Shown: positions 1-7,289, counted from the stretch's first letter. The stretch: DNA of 10,714 bases from Pavlovales sp. CCMP2436 (GCA_026770615.1 MU631526.1:208543-219256); one strand, 5' to 3'. Numbers and translations are program-made. Notes: a model not told the origin generated them from the letters alone.

Positions 1-540
1 AGCTCCTCCGGCCTTGCCCCGCTCGCACGCCTCTTCTACGCCACGCTTGCCCCCAAGTACCCCATCTTCGTCAGCGGCAAGGGCGGCGGCTTGACGCCCA
101 TGGGCAGGGATTGCGAGACGGGTGTCGCCCGAGGGTCGGTGGAGGGCGGAGTCGCCTTCGCGATCTCCATCCACCCCGAGCTACAGGTGCTGGACGCAGA
201 GCTGCGGCCATACGGTGGGGGCGCTCGGGCCGGCCACGACAATGTACGGGCGGTCGGCCCGCCCCATATCGTCTTCCCGGCGATGCAGCGCTTCCATGAC
301 GCGCTCATCGCGCGGCTCGGCCTCGTCGTGCAACCGGCCAAGTGCGAGTGCTGGATCGATGAGGCCCACATCGATTCCCTCGACACCCACCGCGGCCTGG
401 TGAAGCGCAGCCACCTACTCGACGGCATGACTCCGTACTACGGCGTCATGTGCTACGGCATCTCCATCGGGTCGGAGGAGTACATCAAGCTTGCCCTAGC
501 TGGCAAGTGTGACGAGATCGCAGCATCTCAACCAAGCTAA
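1..540 (+). pseudogene. Reverse transcriptase palm domain, partial and inactivated
   Basis: The frame is open from the first base of the window to TAA at 538-540, about 179 residues. Residues 41-60 match RT motif 4, reading G-V-A-R-G-S then FAISIHPEL, where the family normally has a Q-G pair. The catalytic box is at about residues 77-83, AGHDNV followed by RAVGPP. Where RTs have x-x-D-D, this copy has D80-N81 (GAC AAT), so the second metal-binding aspartate is replaced. The downstream GLVVQPAKCECW at about residues 110-122 is the typical GL...K segment. The text YGVMCYGISIGSEEYI before the break is also RT-like. The frame then breaks between about 513 and 535, and the protein continues in frame 3. 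It is a cellular mobile-element enzyme that would copy element RNA to DNA. This copy looks inactive. Confidence 0.7.
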
Positions 541-1130
541 TCACTTCGCTCAGCTCGTCACACAAGCAACAGCTCTGGCTCTTGACCCTCTTCTCCACGG
601 CGCGCAAATTCGAGTACTTTGCGCGGCACTGCTACCCGGACCACGCATGCACCCGCTTCGACGCGATCATCCACGCGCAGGCGACGCACGCGCTAGGAGT
701 CTCGCTCGACGACGATCAGTTCGCGACCGCCCGCCTCGCGCTTCCCCGCCGCTACCGTGGCGCTGGACTTCGGCAAATGGTCGACATCGCGCCGGCCGCC
801 TTCTGTGGCGCCATTGTGCAGGCGGTGCCAGCCTTTCTCGACGTGTGGGCCGACGCGACCAACCCGGCCAGCGGCGTCAAGCAGCGCGAAATGCTCGAGC
901 TACCGCAGGTCGAGCGCACGGTGGGGCGGAACTCCTTTGTGGACATGCAGCAGCACGGCTTGCGCGCGTACCAGCTGCCGTCTTCCGGGGCAGGCTCTCT
1001 GCCACCGCCGCTACAGGGACAGGCCTTCCACCGCTGCTGGTTGCTGCTGCAGCAGGAGGCCGGCATCGCAACAGGAGCGGGGCCCAACGGAGATCGGCCA
1101 ACCTTCGTGCTCCACCTACCTCCAGAGGAA
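513..1130 (+). pseudogene. RT thumb/connector region in shifted frame
   Basis: Frame 3 is open from 513 and continues the polyprotein after a shift equivalent to one lost base. Readable text includes STKLITSL, a Q-Q-L-W-L-L-T-L-F segment, then ARKFEYFARHCYPD. This is the region after the RT palm where related elements describe a failed assembly of F-x-Y-W/F-x-R-x-C-Y-P. Further on, LPRRYRGAGLR..DIAPAAFCGAIVQAVPAF is a well-known pattern of RT connector regions (hydrophilic leader, then a small-residue A-P-A-A-F block). The frame loses coherence near 1105-1130, where frame 1 takes over with KHACFNIQKDL. There is no independent start, so it is a broken segment of one polyprotein and not a gene of its own. 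The assignment to connector is by position and by resemblance to RT polyproteins. Confidence 0.55.
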
Positions 1131-1905
1131 GCATGCGTGCTTCAACATACAGAAGGACCTCAACGACGACCTGGAGGCTCACCGGTACGACGTGCTCAAG
1201 ATGCGGATCAACGCGCGACACTGCAGCGATCGCGCCGTACACCTCTTCAGGAGCCTCGATCGCAACAGCTCCGCCTGGGTCGCTGCACTACCGGGCGGCT
1301 ACGGGCTCTGCAACACCGGCGAGTGGGTGGAGATCAACGCGCGCTTCTTCGGCGTCCAGAGCCCCATCTGCGCCGGCCTTGTCGTGCGCGGCGCGCGGCT
1401 CTTCGGCCACCTCATCGACGCGTTCGGAGACAACCTCGTCGCAGCCACGGGCGCAGGCGTCACCGGCGACCACATCGCCAAGCTCCGGCACGACCCGATC
1501 CTCGCCCTCCTCGCGGAGTTCGCGAGGTCCGTGGGTGCGTTCGCGCGCACCGAGGTTGGAGACATCAATGGCTCGGTGCTCGCCGCCAACCCAGCGGCCT
1601 ACCACCTCTACTACGGCGGAGTCGGCCGGCGACCCGGGCCGAAGGTCGACTTTTACGCCGAGTACGACCACTGGGGTGGGCGTGCACTCCCGCGGATATT
1701 CGAACTCAAGACCATCGCGTTCTGCCCTACTCGGTACAAGGACACCGACAGGCAGTACCCGCAGGGCGCGGTAGGCAGGCGCGCCGACGCGCTACCTGGC
1801 GAGCGCATCAAAGAACTCATCAAGCTCGACCGCGACTTCTTCCACACACCAGCCGGGCAGACTGACCCAATGGAGGCCCGCGCGCTAACCTTCTGCCCCC
1901 AGGCG
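1105..1905 (+). pseudogene. RT polyprotein C-terminal region with candidate PD-(D/E)XK endonuclease
   Basis: Frame 1 carries coherent protein from about 1115 to 1890. It opens with a helix-like charged stretch (NIQKDLNDDLEAHRYDVLK). Next comes SSAWVAALPGGYGL, a segment often seen after the RT in such polyproteins. RHDPILALLAEFARSVGAFARTEV follows the H...I...L...G.....E plan that precedes a nuclease core. The candidate catalytic set is the aspartate of V-D-F (GAC at 1648-1650) and the E-L-K of F-E-L-K (E at 1702, K at 1708), 18 residues apart, as in a D-(x)n-E-x-K core. Such nucleases nick target DNA for target-primed reverse transcription. The fold assignment is inference from motif spacing and order. 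No zinc knuckle before it is visible. The frame fails again at about 1890-1905. Confidence 0.5.
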
Positions 1906-2216
1906 GCGACCCGTTCACTGCTCTCGCAGTTGGCGCCTTTGGGGAGTTTTCGGTCGGCTTGGAAACGCTGGTCGCCGACTTCGCCAGCATGGGCGCACGC
2001 GCACTGCGAGGGCGCACGGGAGTTCCCTCCGAACAGCTCGCACGCACCGCCCTCCTGTGGAAGATGCGGCAGGAGATCGGTATGTGCGCCTTGCGTGGAC
2101 ACGCAAAGGTCATCATAGCGCGCGCGCGTATGGAGAATATCGGTGGCGGCGGCGCGGCACACGGTGACGCAGACGACGACGGCACCGAGGAGTGGGCTGA
2201 GGGCGTATACCACTAG
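1893..2216 (+). pseudogene. C-terminal block of the same RT polyprotein
   Basis: After the third frameshift the protein reads on in frame 3: GGDPFTALAVGAFGEFSVGL, then a helix-rich stretch (LARTALLWKMRQEIGMC, GHAKVIIARARM), ending in an acidic tail and TAG at 2214-2216. The G-D-P-F...VGAFGEFS phrase has the look of a conserved closing block that should follow directly on the nuclease region. That it appears at the right place but in another frame is the main proof that the three frames belong to one ancestral ORF. Function of this block is unknown to me. An ATG at 1959 could start an 85-residue ORF, but nothing suggests it is used, because the conserved text begins well before it. Confidence 0.5.
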
Positions 2217-2396
2217 CGACAAGAGACGCGGTCGTGGCATGAAGCCGCGTAGGCCCGCCACCTGGGCGATCACTGGCTGAATTCGTCGGCCGTACACATC
2301 AGATTTGCCTGACTGCTACTGCCTGTCTTCCTATTAAGTAAGTCGTAGTTGGAAAGAAACTGGTGCAGGTGCGGGACTGTCAGAACCATCAACCAG

Positions 2397-2429
2397 GCGG
2401 GCGGAGGGGGGAGAGGAGGAGGGGTGGGG
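2397..2429 (+). repeat. G-rich tract, G-quadruplex candidate
   Basis: Runs of G3, G6, G4 and G4 (2399-2401, 2406-2411, 2421-2424, 2426-2429), joined by purine-only loops apart from one C and one T. Four runs of three or more G, with loops of 4, 9 and 1 bases, allow an imperfect G-quadruplex. It sits exactly where the GC-rich retroelement block gives way to A/T-rich spacer, so it may be part of the element's 3' untranslated region. Confidence 0.45.
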
Positions 2430-3460
2430 CACCTAGGACGCCGAGATACACGTGCTAATATTTATTAAAGTATATAACATCGCATAATATAGTATAGCCG
2501 CATTCGTAAATTCTCCCAATATTGTTGTTGCTTCTCTTAAGCCGTGCCTGTACATCGGGCCCAAGAGCATGGGCGGTACTAAAATCGCCTTTTTTTCTCC
2601 ACTACCGCACGCCATGCCCCTCACCGCGACACATGCACACAGGCATTAGGCACCGAGTCATATTGTATAATTAAATTTTATGTTATATGTATTAATGTAG
2701 GGGAATTCTGGCTGGCGGTGCGTCAACTTCAACTCAAGCTGATCTTAGCGCTCCGACGCAGGCTCCTACGCGCTACGTCGAATGTTACGATGCCCCTTCT
2801 ACCGCCGGGAGCGCAGTTTCTGCGCCTAGGAGGTCCCGGGTGTCAGCGTCTGTGTGTCACTCTGCTGAGCTTTAGCATCCTTGCGGTGATACCAAAGCGC
2901 CGACAGCAGAGCTCCGAGCAGGCGATTTTGTTCGGGTTTTCTTGAAGATTGCTTTCACATCCGGTAGTTTCGTCAGTTTGCGCCAGACGCCTCGTCTTGT
3001 GCGGCCTTGCCCCAGCTCGTCGAGACACCAATGCCGACTGCTTGATGTCAAGGTTTGAGCCGATCTCCGGGACAAATCATAATCTGGATGGTATTTACTA
3101 TCTACTATTTCTTGTAACTTAGTTTTTCGACCACTGATTGTGGATCGGTAGGTTGACGACTAGGAGCTCAAATTACACAGAACTCACAGATCTGTCGCTG
3201 GCGCTAGGAGGTCGTTGACAATGGTCAATGACGTTTGATCACTTTAAGTTTGAACAGCTAGTCGCGCGAGATCATTTTAATACATATTTTTTATAAAATT
3301 AACAAAAAAAAATCGCTGCTAAAATTGAACTGCGTATAGGAAAGCAAAGTGTACCATACAGTAGCCGATTGGTTATAGCCGCACACTTTTTGTCTTATCA
3401 TCGGCTTCTAATTGGCCGTGGCTGGTTTCTAAGACTAATAGTAAGAGTAAGGAGTGTCCG
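2430..3460. other. Spacer without a supported gene
   Basis: Mostly A/T-richer DNA, with pronounced A/T stretches at 2455-2515, 2660-2700 and 3275-3315 and a moderately GC-rich middle (2720-3050). Short open frames of 60-75 codons exist on both strands but show no domain, no balanced composition and no good start. I see no tRNA or rRNA, and no terminal repeats that would define a transposon. Confidence 0.5.
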
Positions 3461-3466
3461 AGTGTC

Positions 3467-3500
3467 CTCCCCCCCTCCCCAACCCAACCTCACCCACCCC
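3467..3500 (-). repeat. C-rich tract, i-motif / minus-strand G-quadruplex candidate
   Basis: Five C runs of length 7, 4, 3, 3 and 4 (3469-3475, 3477-3480, 3483-3485, 3493-3495, 3497-3500) with loops of 1, 2, 7 and 1 bases. On the minus strand this is a textbook G-quadruplex pattern with short loops. No gene start is close enough to assign it a role. Confidence 0.5.
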
Positions 3501-3540
3501 TCTTGGCCTGGAGCGCCAGCGTACAAGCGACGCGACGACC

Positions 3541-3583
3541 CGCCCCTCGGTCCATCCCCTCCGGGGCCGGCGAGGGGGCGGGG
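3541..3583. promoter_or_regulatory. GC hairpin overlapping a GC-box-like sequence
   Basis: CGCCCCTCG at 3541-3549 pairs with CGAGGGGGCG at 3571-3580 (one-base bulge), and inside it CCCC (3556-3559) pairs with GGGG (3563-3566) across a 3-base loop. The right arm runs into GGGGGCGGGG (3574-3583), the shape of an Sp1-type GC box. No coding region starts just downstream on the plus strand, so a promoter role is only a possibility. It may simply be a stable hairpin. Confidence 0.25.
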
Positions 3584-3897
3584 CGATGCGTGGTAATGAC
3601 CAGTATCTGGGAGTGCGGGCCTTCTCTCTAGGCAGCACGACCCGGTGACCAGGTCCCGTCCAAGCTCAACGAGTCCCAGCAACAATCCACTGCAAACGGT
3701 AGACGGAGCTCCATCAGCCGCTGCACACCGCCCATTACGGTCGACGATGCGCGAGCGGCAATCTTAGTGACGGGCGCTGCGCTTGCTCCTGTGCGCTGCT
3801 GCCAGTTGACTGGCGATCGATCTGGGCGCTCGGCATCTTGCGTTCCCGGGGGAAGAAACGAACATCGGAAGTTCTGGGGCGCCGTCGCGTAAGCGAC

Positions 3898-4356
3898 CTA
3901 GCGCGTCCCATTTTTCTCGGCGAGCGGCGCGCGCAGGATGCCGTGCGCAGCGCGGCACGCCTCGCAGCCCTCGATGCCCCCGTAGTTGTGCGCGTGCTCG
4001 TGCTGCTTTCGACTTGACCGACGGTGCGGCGGTCCACGGAAACCGAAACCATACTGGCTCTGCAGCCATAGCGCGTCGTCATATGCGTTCTGCGCCATCG
4101 CCCCCGCCGTCGGCGCAGTTCGTCGCTCAGTGCCGCCGCCGGTCGACGGGTGACGCGCCGCGACGACGTGCACGTGTTGGTGCCAGCTGTGCGCTGCGTA
4201 TTGATAACGCCGCGGCCCCAACGTAACCTTCTCTCCGTCATCGCTGTTGTGAGTGACTTCAGGGCTGCTCATACGGTCAACCTCGAGACGCATAAGCGCA
4301 CCCACGAGCGGCGGCGAGCGCGGGAGCGCGAGCGTTACAAAAGAGCAGCTGCACAT
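3898..4356 (-). CDS. Hypothetical histidine-rich protein, candidate gene
   Basis: An open minus-strand frame ending in TAG at 3898-3900. The first ATG is at 4354-4356, giving 152 residues; in-frame ATGs at 4291-4293 and 4270-4272 are alternatives, and the text from the last of these (MSSPEVTHNSDDGEK) looks the most protein-like. The product is hydrophilic, with two histidine clusters (HSWHQHVHVV and KQHEHAH), an aromatic patch (LQSQYGFGFRG) and one C-x2-C pair near the end (GCEAC). This could bind metal, but no family is recognised. The overlapping frame at 3735-4241 is dominated by Arg, Thr and Ser and looks like a shadow. The candidate would be divergent from ERH with about 730 bp between. 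No promoter or splice sites could be tied to it. It may be a chance ORF in GC-rich DNA. Confidence 0.35.
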   Translation of the reverse strand: MCSCSFVTLALPRSPPLVGALMRLEVDRMSSPEVTHNSDDGEKVTLGPRRYQYAAHSWHQHVHVVAARHPSTGGGTERRTAPTAGAMAQNAYDDALWLQSQYGFGFRGPPHRRSSRKQHEHAHNYGGIEGCEACRAAHGILRAPLAEKNGTR

Positions 4357-4392
4357 TTTTCGAATTTTGAGGCATTGTTTTGACGCGCACAA

Positions 4393-4982
4393 CGATCCAG
4401 GAAGGTCGGCGACCGGTGCCTATACACGCGAGATCTGCGGGGTCGTTGCACCGCACCTGTTTGCCCGGAGGGCGGGGTTCTGGGGGCAAATCCGATCCGG
4501 AAGCTTTAATTGAATACTTCCCCTGAATTGATGTACAATACGACCTAGCAGGAGTCTAAAAAACCGACTCGCTCCCTTCTCCTTCCAACACGTCCCGGTC
4601 TGCTGGCAGTGGCAGCTGGCAGCTGGGCCTCGCTGCTTGCACTGGCACACAGACCTCTATCCCCAGGGCGCAAGGTCACTCCTGGAACCGAAATGGTCCG
4701 AGTCCCTCTGACTTGAAACTGCTGATGCTGATCAGACTAATCTCTTTCGCAGTTCGCCGCGCAATGCCGTTACAATCATGTGTGAACGCACATGCGTTGT
4801 ATCTGCCGCAATGGAGGTAGCTCCTCGTTTCTGAGCGGCAAGGCCTGCGCATTAATATCGCATAAATATCGCATCTAGGAATACATTCGTCCCCTGACAG
4901 GTCTCCACCGGACCCAAGCGTTGGGAAACATTCTCACTCGGGATCAAGGGACCTTTGGAGTGCAAACGGACCACGCCACTGG
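4393..4982. other. Spacer between the candidate minus-strand ORF and ERH
   Basis: No supported gene. It contains an 11-bp spaced duplication of AATATCGCAT (4854-4863 and 4865-4874) and a duplicated GGCAGCTGG element near 4611-4624. If the minus-strand ORF is real, this is a shared divergent upstream region. A long minus-strand open frame (4852-5673) crosses it only because it runs antisense to ERH. Confidence 0.4.
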
Positions 4983-5085
4983 TTTTTAAAACTGGAGATT
5001 TTCGGCGCCCGCAGCTCCATCGTTGATCTCGGCTGCTCTCTCGCTCGACTCCTCGACCTCTCGGCTCTCGCTTTGCCCGCACAGC
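4983..5085 (+). promoter_or_regulatory. Upstream region of ERH: TATA-like element and pyrimidine-rich leader
   Basis: TTTTTAAAA at 4983-4991 is a TATA-like element about 95 bp before the ERH start codon. From about 5031 the leader is C/T-rich and ends in CACAG at 5080-5084, directly before the start codon (one base between). The ATG has A at -3 and G at +4, a strong eukaryotic initiation context. The pyrimidine tract followed by AG also resembles a 3' splice site, so a 5'-UTR intron or a trans-splicing acceptor is possible. Position and sequence are seen; function is inference. Confidence 0.35.
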
Positions 5086-5394
5086 ATGGCGAGCAACCAT
5101 ACCATTCTCCTGATCCAGTACACCGAGAATCCGAACTCTCGGACCTACATGGACTACGAGACGCTGGTGCAGGGCATCGACGGCGTCTGTGGAATCTACG
5201 AGTCGGAGCTCAAGCGCTGCAACCCGGGGGTGCGCAACATCACGTACGATGTCGCAGACTTGTACAAGTACATCGACCAGTTGACAGATCTCAGCATGCT
5301 CATCTACAACGCGCAGACCACGTCCTACATCCCGCGCGGCAAGGACTGGATCAAGGCGCAGGTCTTCAACCACCTTAAGCGCCAAGCTGCGTAG
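5086..5394 (+). CDS. ERH: Enhancer of rudimentary homolog (ERH)
   Basis: A 102-residue protein, the normal length of this family (about 100-105), on a single uninterrupted exon. The N-terminal strand reads M-A-S-N-HTILLIQYTENPNSRTY, then MDYETLVQGIDGVCGIYE, the central NITYDVADLYKYIDQLTDLS and the C-terminal DWIKAQVFNHLKRQA. These are the hallmark blocks of ERH, in order and without gaps. ERH is a small nuclear homodimer that acts as an adaptor in RNA metabolism: in animals it binds the Microprocessor subunit DGCR8 and splicing factors, and in fission yeast Erh1 pairs with Mmi1 to remove meiotic mRNAs. The ATG at 5086 is chosen because upstream in-frame sequence lacks an ATG, the context is strong, and the family begins there. 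The stop is TAG at 5392-5394. Its frame has GC-ending codons, unlike the A/T-rich spacer further downstream. Nothing is missing or broken. Confidence 0.95.
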   Translation: MASNHTILLIQYTENPNSRTYMDYETLVQGIDGVCGIYESELKRCNPGVRNITYDVADLYKYIDQLTDLSMLIYNAQTTSYIPRGKDWIKAQVFNHLKRQAA

Positions 5395-6329
5395 CCGCCT
5401 CGGCCGTGCGGGCCCGCCCTCGCCCACAGTTGATCGTCTCGCTCCGCACCGGGGCTGCGCACGGAGCCGCTCGTGCCTCGATGCGTCGAGCTTGCGTCGC
5501 TTCGCGCGGTTGGTGAGCCGAGCAGCGCTGCGTCGTGGCCACCTTCGCAGCTTCTCTCGCCGCGTGCGAGGCATGCTCTCTCTATTCCCCTCCCAGCCTG
5601 TGGTCTGGCCGTGGGGGCGGAGCGGAAAGCGCACGAGCGTCCATGCGCCAGGCTTGTGCGTCTGGCCATCCACAGCCGCTCTGTGTCATCCCCGCCTTTG
5701 ATGCCCGATCAGCCCGGTCGACAATGTGATGTGATCGACTCGGTCACTCTGCACCCAAGCTGACTCAGTTAAACCAATGATCTGAACCTTCTTTGGCCTT
5801 GTCAGCAGCTCGGTAGCTCAGCGTAACACGTTCTTGATCGCGAATTACTTGGTTAATTATGATTTATATAAGTTATGGCTCATATTCATGATTTGGCCAG
5901 ATTTCAGCAGACATTCATGTGATTGTGACCGCTACACACTGGGTCGAAATCCGAATTAGTGGCGAATGCTGGGGGAAATCGCAAAAAAATCCGGTGAATA
6001 TCATCCGGAGTAATTCACGAACCGGAGGTGGTGCACAAAAGTTAGTTGCGGATTCGTGAATGGGGTGCCCCACTTCGGGAACCATGACTTTCTTTTCGCT
6101 TCCGAATGCTGAGAATCGGAAATGTTAGTTACCTTTAGTATGTTCTCGACCCCAGAGGCACACGAGATGCACACAAAGTGGGCTCCGACCGTCGAGGAGG
6201 GCTCTATTTGACAACAGCTATAGACACTTAGCGCGCAGGGGCGAACGATGTCTACTTCTTCGACCCGGCCACAGCTTTTCCCCCTCCCCAGTGCGGAATC
6301 GCGCCACTGATTTGGATTTCGACCCCACT
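5395..6329. other. ERH 3' flank and spacer
   Basis: GC-rich to about 5760, where the 3' untranslated region of ERH probably lies, then A/T-richer. I find no AATAAA near the gene. Short frames on both strands in 5470-5760 are arginine-, serine- and alanine-rich and look like composition artefacts. No RNA gene is recognised; a GTAGCTCAG string near 5811 recalls a tRNA D-arm but lacks the rest. Confidence 0.4.
6013..6061. repeat. Short perfect inverted repeat
   Basis: ATTCACGAA (6013-6021) and TTCGTGAAT (6053-6061) are perfect inverted copies of 9 bp with a 31-base loop. No coding context. It could be a small hairpin or a transposon end, with nothing to decide. Confidence 0.5.
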
Positions 6330-6395
6330 GGTCACTTGATTGAGTGATAGGTGTCGAGTCGTGATATGTGCCCAGCTATCACTCACTTGGTGACC
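6330..6395. repeat. Long imperfect inverted repeat (hairpin) with TATCACTCA core
   Basis: The left arm GGTCAC-(5 nt)-TGAGTGATAG (6330-6350) is matched by CTATCACTCA-(4 nt)-GTGACC (6376-6395). Sixteen bases pair, interrupted by one short internal loop, around a 25-base loop. It would fold into a stable hairpin. The same CTATCACTCACT core recurs at 6718 and 6757, so this belongs to a local repeat family, perhaps ends of a miniature transposon. Confidence 0.6.
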
Positions 6396-6411
6396 CCCCC
6401 CCCTCCCCCCC
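6394..6411. repeat. C10-T-C7 tract
   Basis: A near-homopolymeric cytosine run with a single T, directly abutting the right arm of the preceding inverted repeat. A tract of the same design (C11-T-C9) occurs at 8305-8325. Confidence 0.8.
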
Positions 6412-6554
6412 TAGCGATCATGTCGACCGCCGAGTGAGAGCTACGCGCTTAATATGCAAATGAATTAAATTGTCTAATCATTTCGTTTTATGGAGGTAAA
6501 ATGTTAGGAGAAAAAAAAACCGAGCGCGTAAATTATTTAGATATACGAACAGCC

Positions 6555-6661
6555 AATGAGAGAGCAGGGATCCACCACGGCTCCACACACGCGAGATTTG
6601 AGGTCATTAACAATTTTCCCATGTGGCTGGTGCATGATGCATCCCTGCCTGCTCTTTCATT
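6555..6661. repeat. Inverted repeat with about 17-21 bp arms
   Basis: The left arm AATGAGAGAGCA-GGGAT (6555-6571) is mirrored by 6641-6661, whose reverse complement is AATGAAAGAGCA-GGCA-GGGAT. There is one mismatch and one 4-base insertion. The 69-base interior has no coding signal; an 83-codon plus-strand frame starting at 6501 runs through it but looks accidental. The geometry is that of a small foldback element. Confidence 0.6.
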
Positions 6662-6705
6662 GACTAACAGCTCTCGCTTGGCCGCTGGGGCTCTCTGGGC
6701 GCCAC

Positions 6706-6770
6706 GAGTGAGAGCTACTATCACTCACTCATTTTCGTGGCTCCCTGCCTAATAGGCTATCACTCACTCG
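6706..6770. repeat. Clustered TATCACTCACTC / GAGTGAGAGCTAC motifs
   Basis: GAGTGAGAGCTAC occurs at 6432-6444 and again at 6706-6718. CTATCACTCACTC occurs at 6718-6730 and 6757-6769, and as CTATCACTCACT at 6376-6387. Around 6706-6730 the two motifs meet nearly back to back, and CCACGA (6702-6707) pairs with TCGTGG (6735-6740). These are dispersed copies of a short palindromic unit rather than a simple microsatellite. Confidence 0.5.
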
Positions 6771-6860
6771 CTTATGGAGCTCTACGGTTTAGCTAACGGT
6801 CACTCAAGAATAGCGGCCGCTGGTCACAGGAATGTTGAGATTTGTTCCTGATTTAGATTT

Positions 6861-6979
6861 GTTAGTTAACTCAGCCTCCCTGGCCCTGAGCAGCAATTAG
6901 CCTTGATAAATATGGCTGCACTGTGTGTGTGCTCGACTAGTAACTTAGTTAGTAACTATAGACATAGTTAGTTAACTCA
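6861..6979. repeat. 13-bp direct repeat pair
   Basis: GTTAGTTAACTCA is present perfectly at 6861-6873 and 6967-6979, 106 bp apart, with a related TTAGTTAGTAACTA between them. The second copy ends 1 bp before the left target duplication of the miniature transposon that follows. Origin unknown. Confidence 0.55.
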
Positions 6980-6988
6980 AAGTGAAAA

Positions 6989-7289
6989 CAAGGGTGGACC
7001 CGACCAGCTGTATGCGGATAATACGGTCACTATTATTATCTTGAAAACTTGATTCTTTTGGCAGTCGGCCGTAGGCCAAGTGCGTGGTGGTGGGGCTGAA
7101 GCGCGAGCCAACGTGTCCGCTTATCGAAGCTTTAGCCCGAGCACGTCTTTTTGGCCTGCAGAAACGTGATTAACGCCCAACATTTTTGAAAAAAGACGAA
7201 CAAAACTTGAAAAAAAAGGCCTACATTTTTCTTCGCCTAGTCGGTGGGGCCCACCCGGGGGCTAAAGCTAAAAGTCTAGTCCACCCTTG
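6989..7289. mobile_element. hAT-like miniature inverted-repeat transposon (MITE)
   Basis: A 301-bp segment begins with CAAGGGTGGAC (6989-6999) and ends with GTCCACCCTTG (7279-7289), perfect 11-bp terminal inverted repeats. It is flanked by AGTGAAAA (6981-6988) and AATGAAAA (7290-7297), a 7-of-8 match at exactly the right positions for an 8-bp target-site duplication. Terminal CA(A/G)GG and 8-bp duplications are the signature of the hAT superfamily. A second inverted pair lies inside, AGCTTTAGCCC at 7128-7138 and GGGCTAAAGCT at 7259-7269. There is no transposase, so it would depend on one elsewhere. The superfamily call is inference from ends and duplication length. Confidence 0.6.

Larger units (their letters stand above)
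1..2430 (+). mobile_element. Remnant of a non-LTR-type retroelement, left end outside the window
   Basis: A GC-rich block carrying, in order, an RT palm, a connector, a candidate PD-(D/E)XK nuclease and a conserved C-terminal block. This order, RT followed by a restriction-like endonuclease, is known from the R2/CRE/NeSL-type lineages of non-LTR retrotransposons. The coding frame moves from frame 1 to frame 3 to frame 1 to frame 3, so three frameshifts have accumulated and the copy is dead. The coding part ends with TAG at 2214-2216. The right boundary is uncertain: I place it at the G-rich tract where base composition drops to A/T-rich. No poly(A) tail or target-site duplication is visible, and the 5' end lies outside the window. 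Confidence 0.6.

Noticed and set aside
509..1774. 421-codon frame with Ser/Arg/Thr-rich product
   Set aside because: Shadow of the RT polyprotein. Conserved text lies in frames 1 and 3; this frame (frame 2) is low-complexity.
3735..4241. 168-codon minus-strand frame
   Set aside because: Arg/Thr/Ser-rich, no domain, and overlaps the more plausible 3898-4356 frame.
4852..5673. 273-codon open frame on the minus strand over ERH
   Set aside because: It is antisense to a clear ERH gene, is Arg/Val-rich, and shows no domain. It is open because the sense gene uses GC-ending codons.
5800..5870. tRNA-like stretch (GTAGCTCAG near 5811)
   Set aside because: No T-arm with GTTCRA, no matching acceptor stem, and no anticodon arm.
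6501..6752. 83-codon plus-strand frame
   Set aside because: It runs through an inverted repeat and the TATCACTCACT units, so its sequence is explained by repeats.
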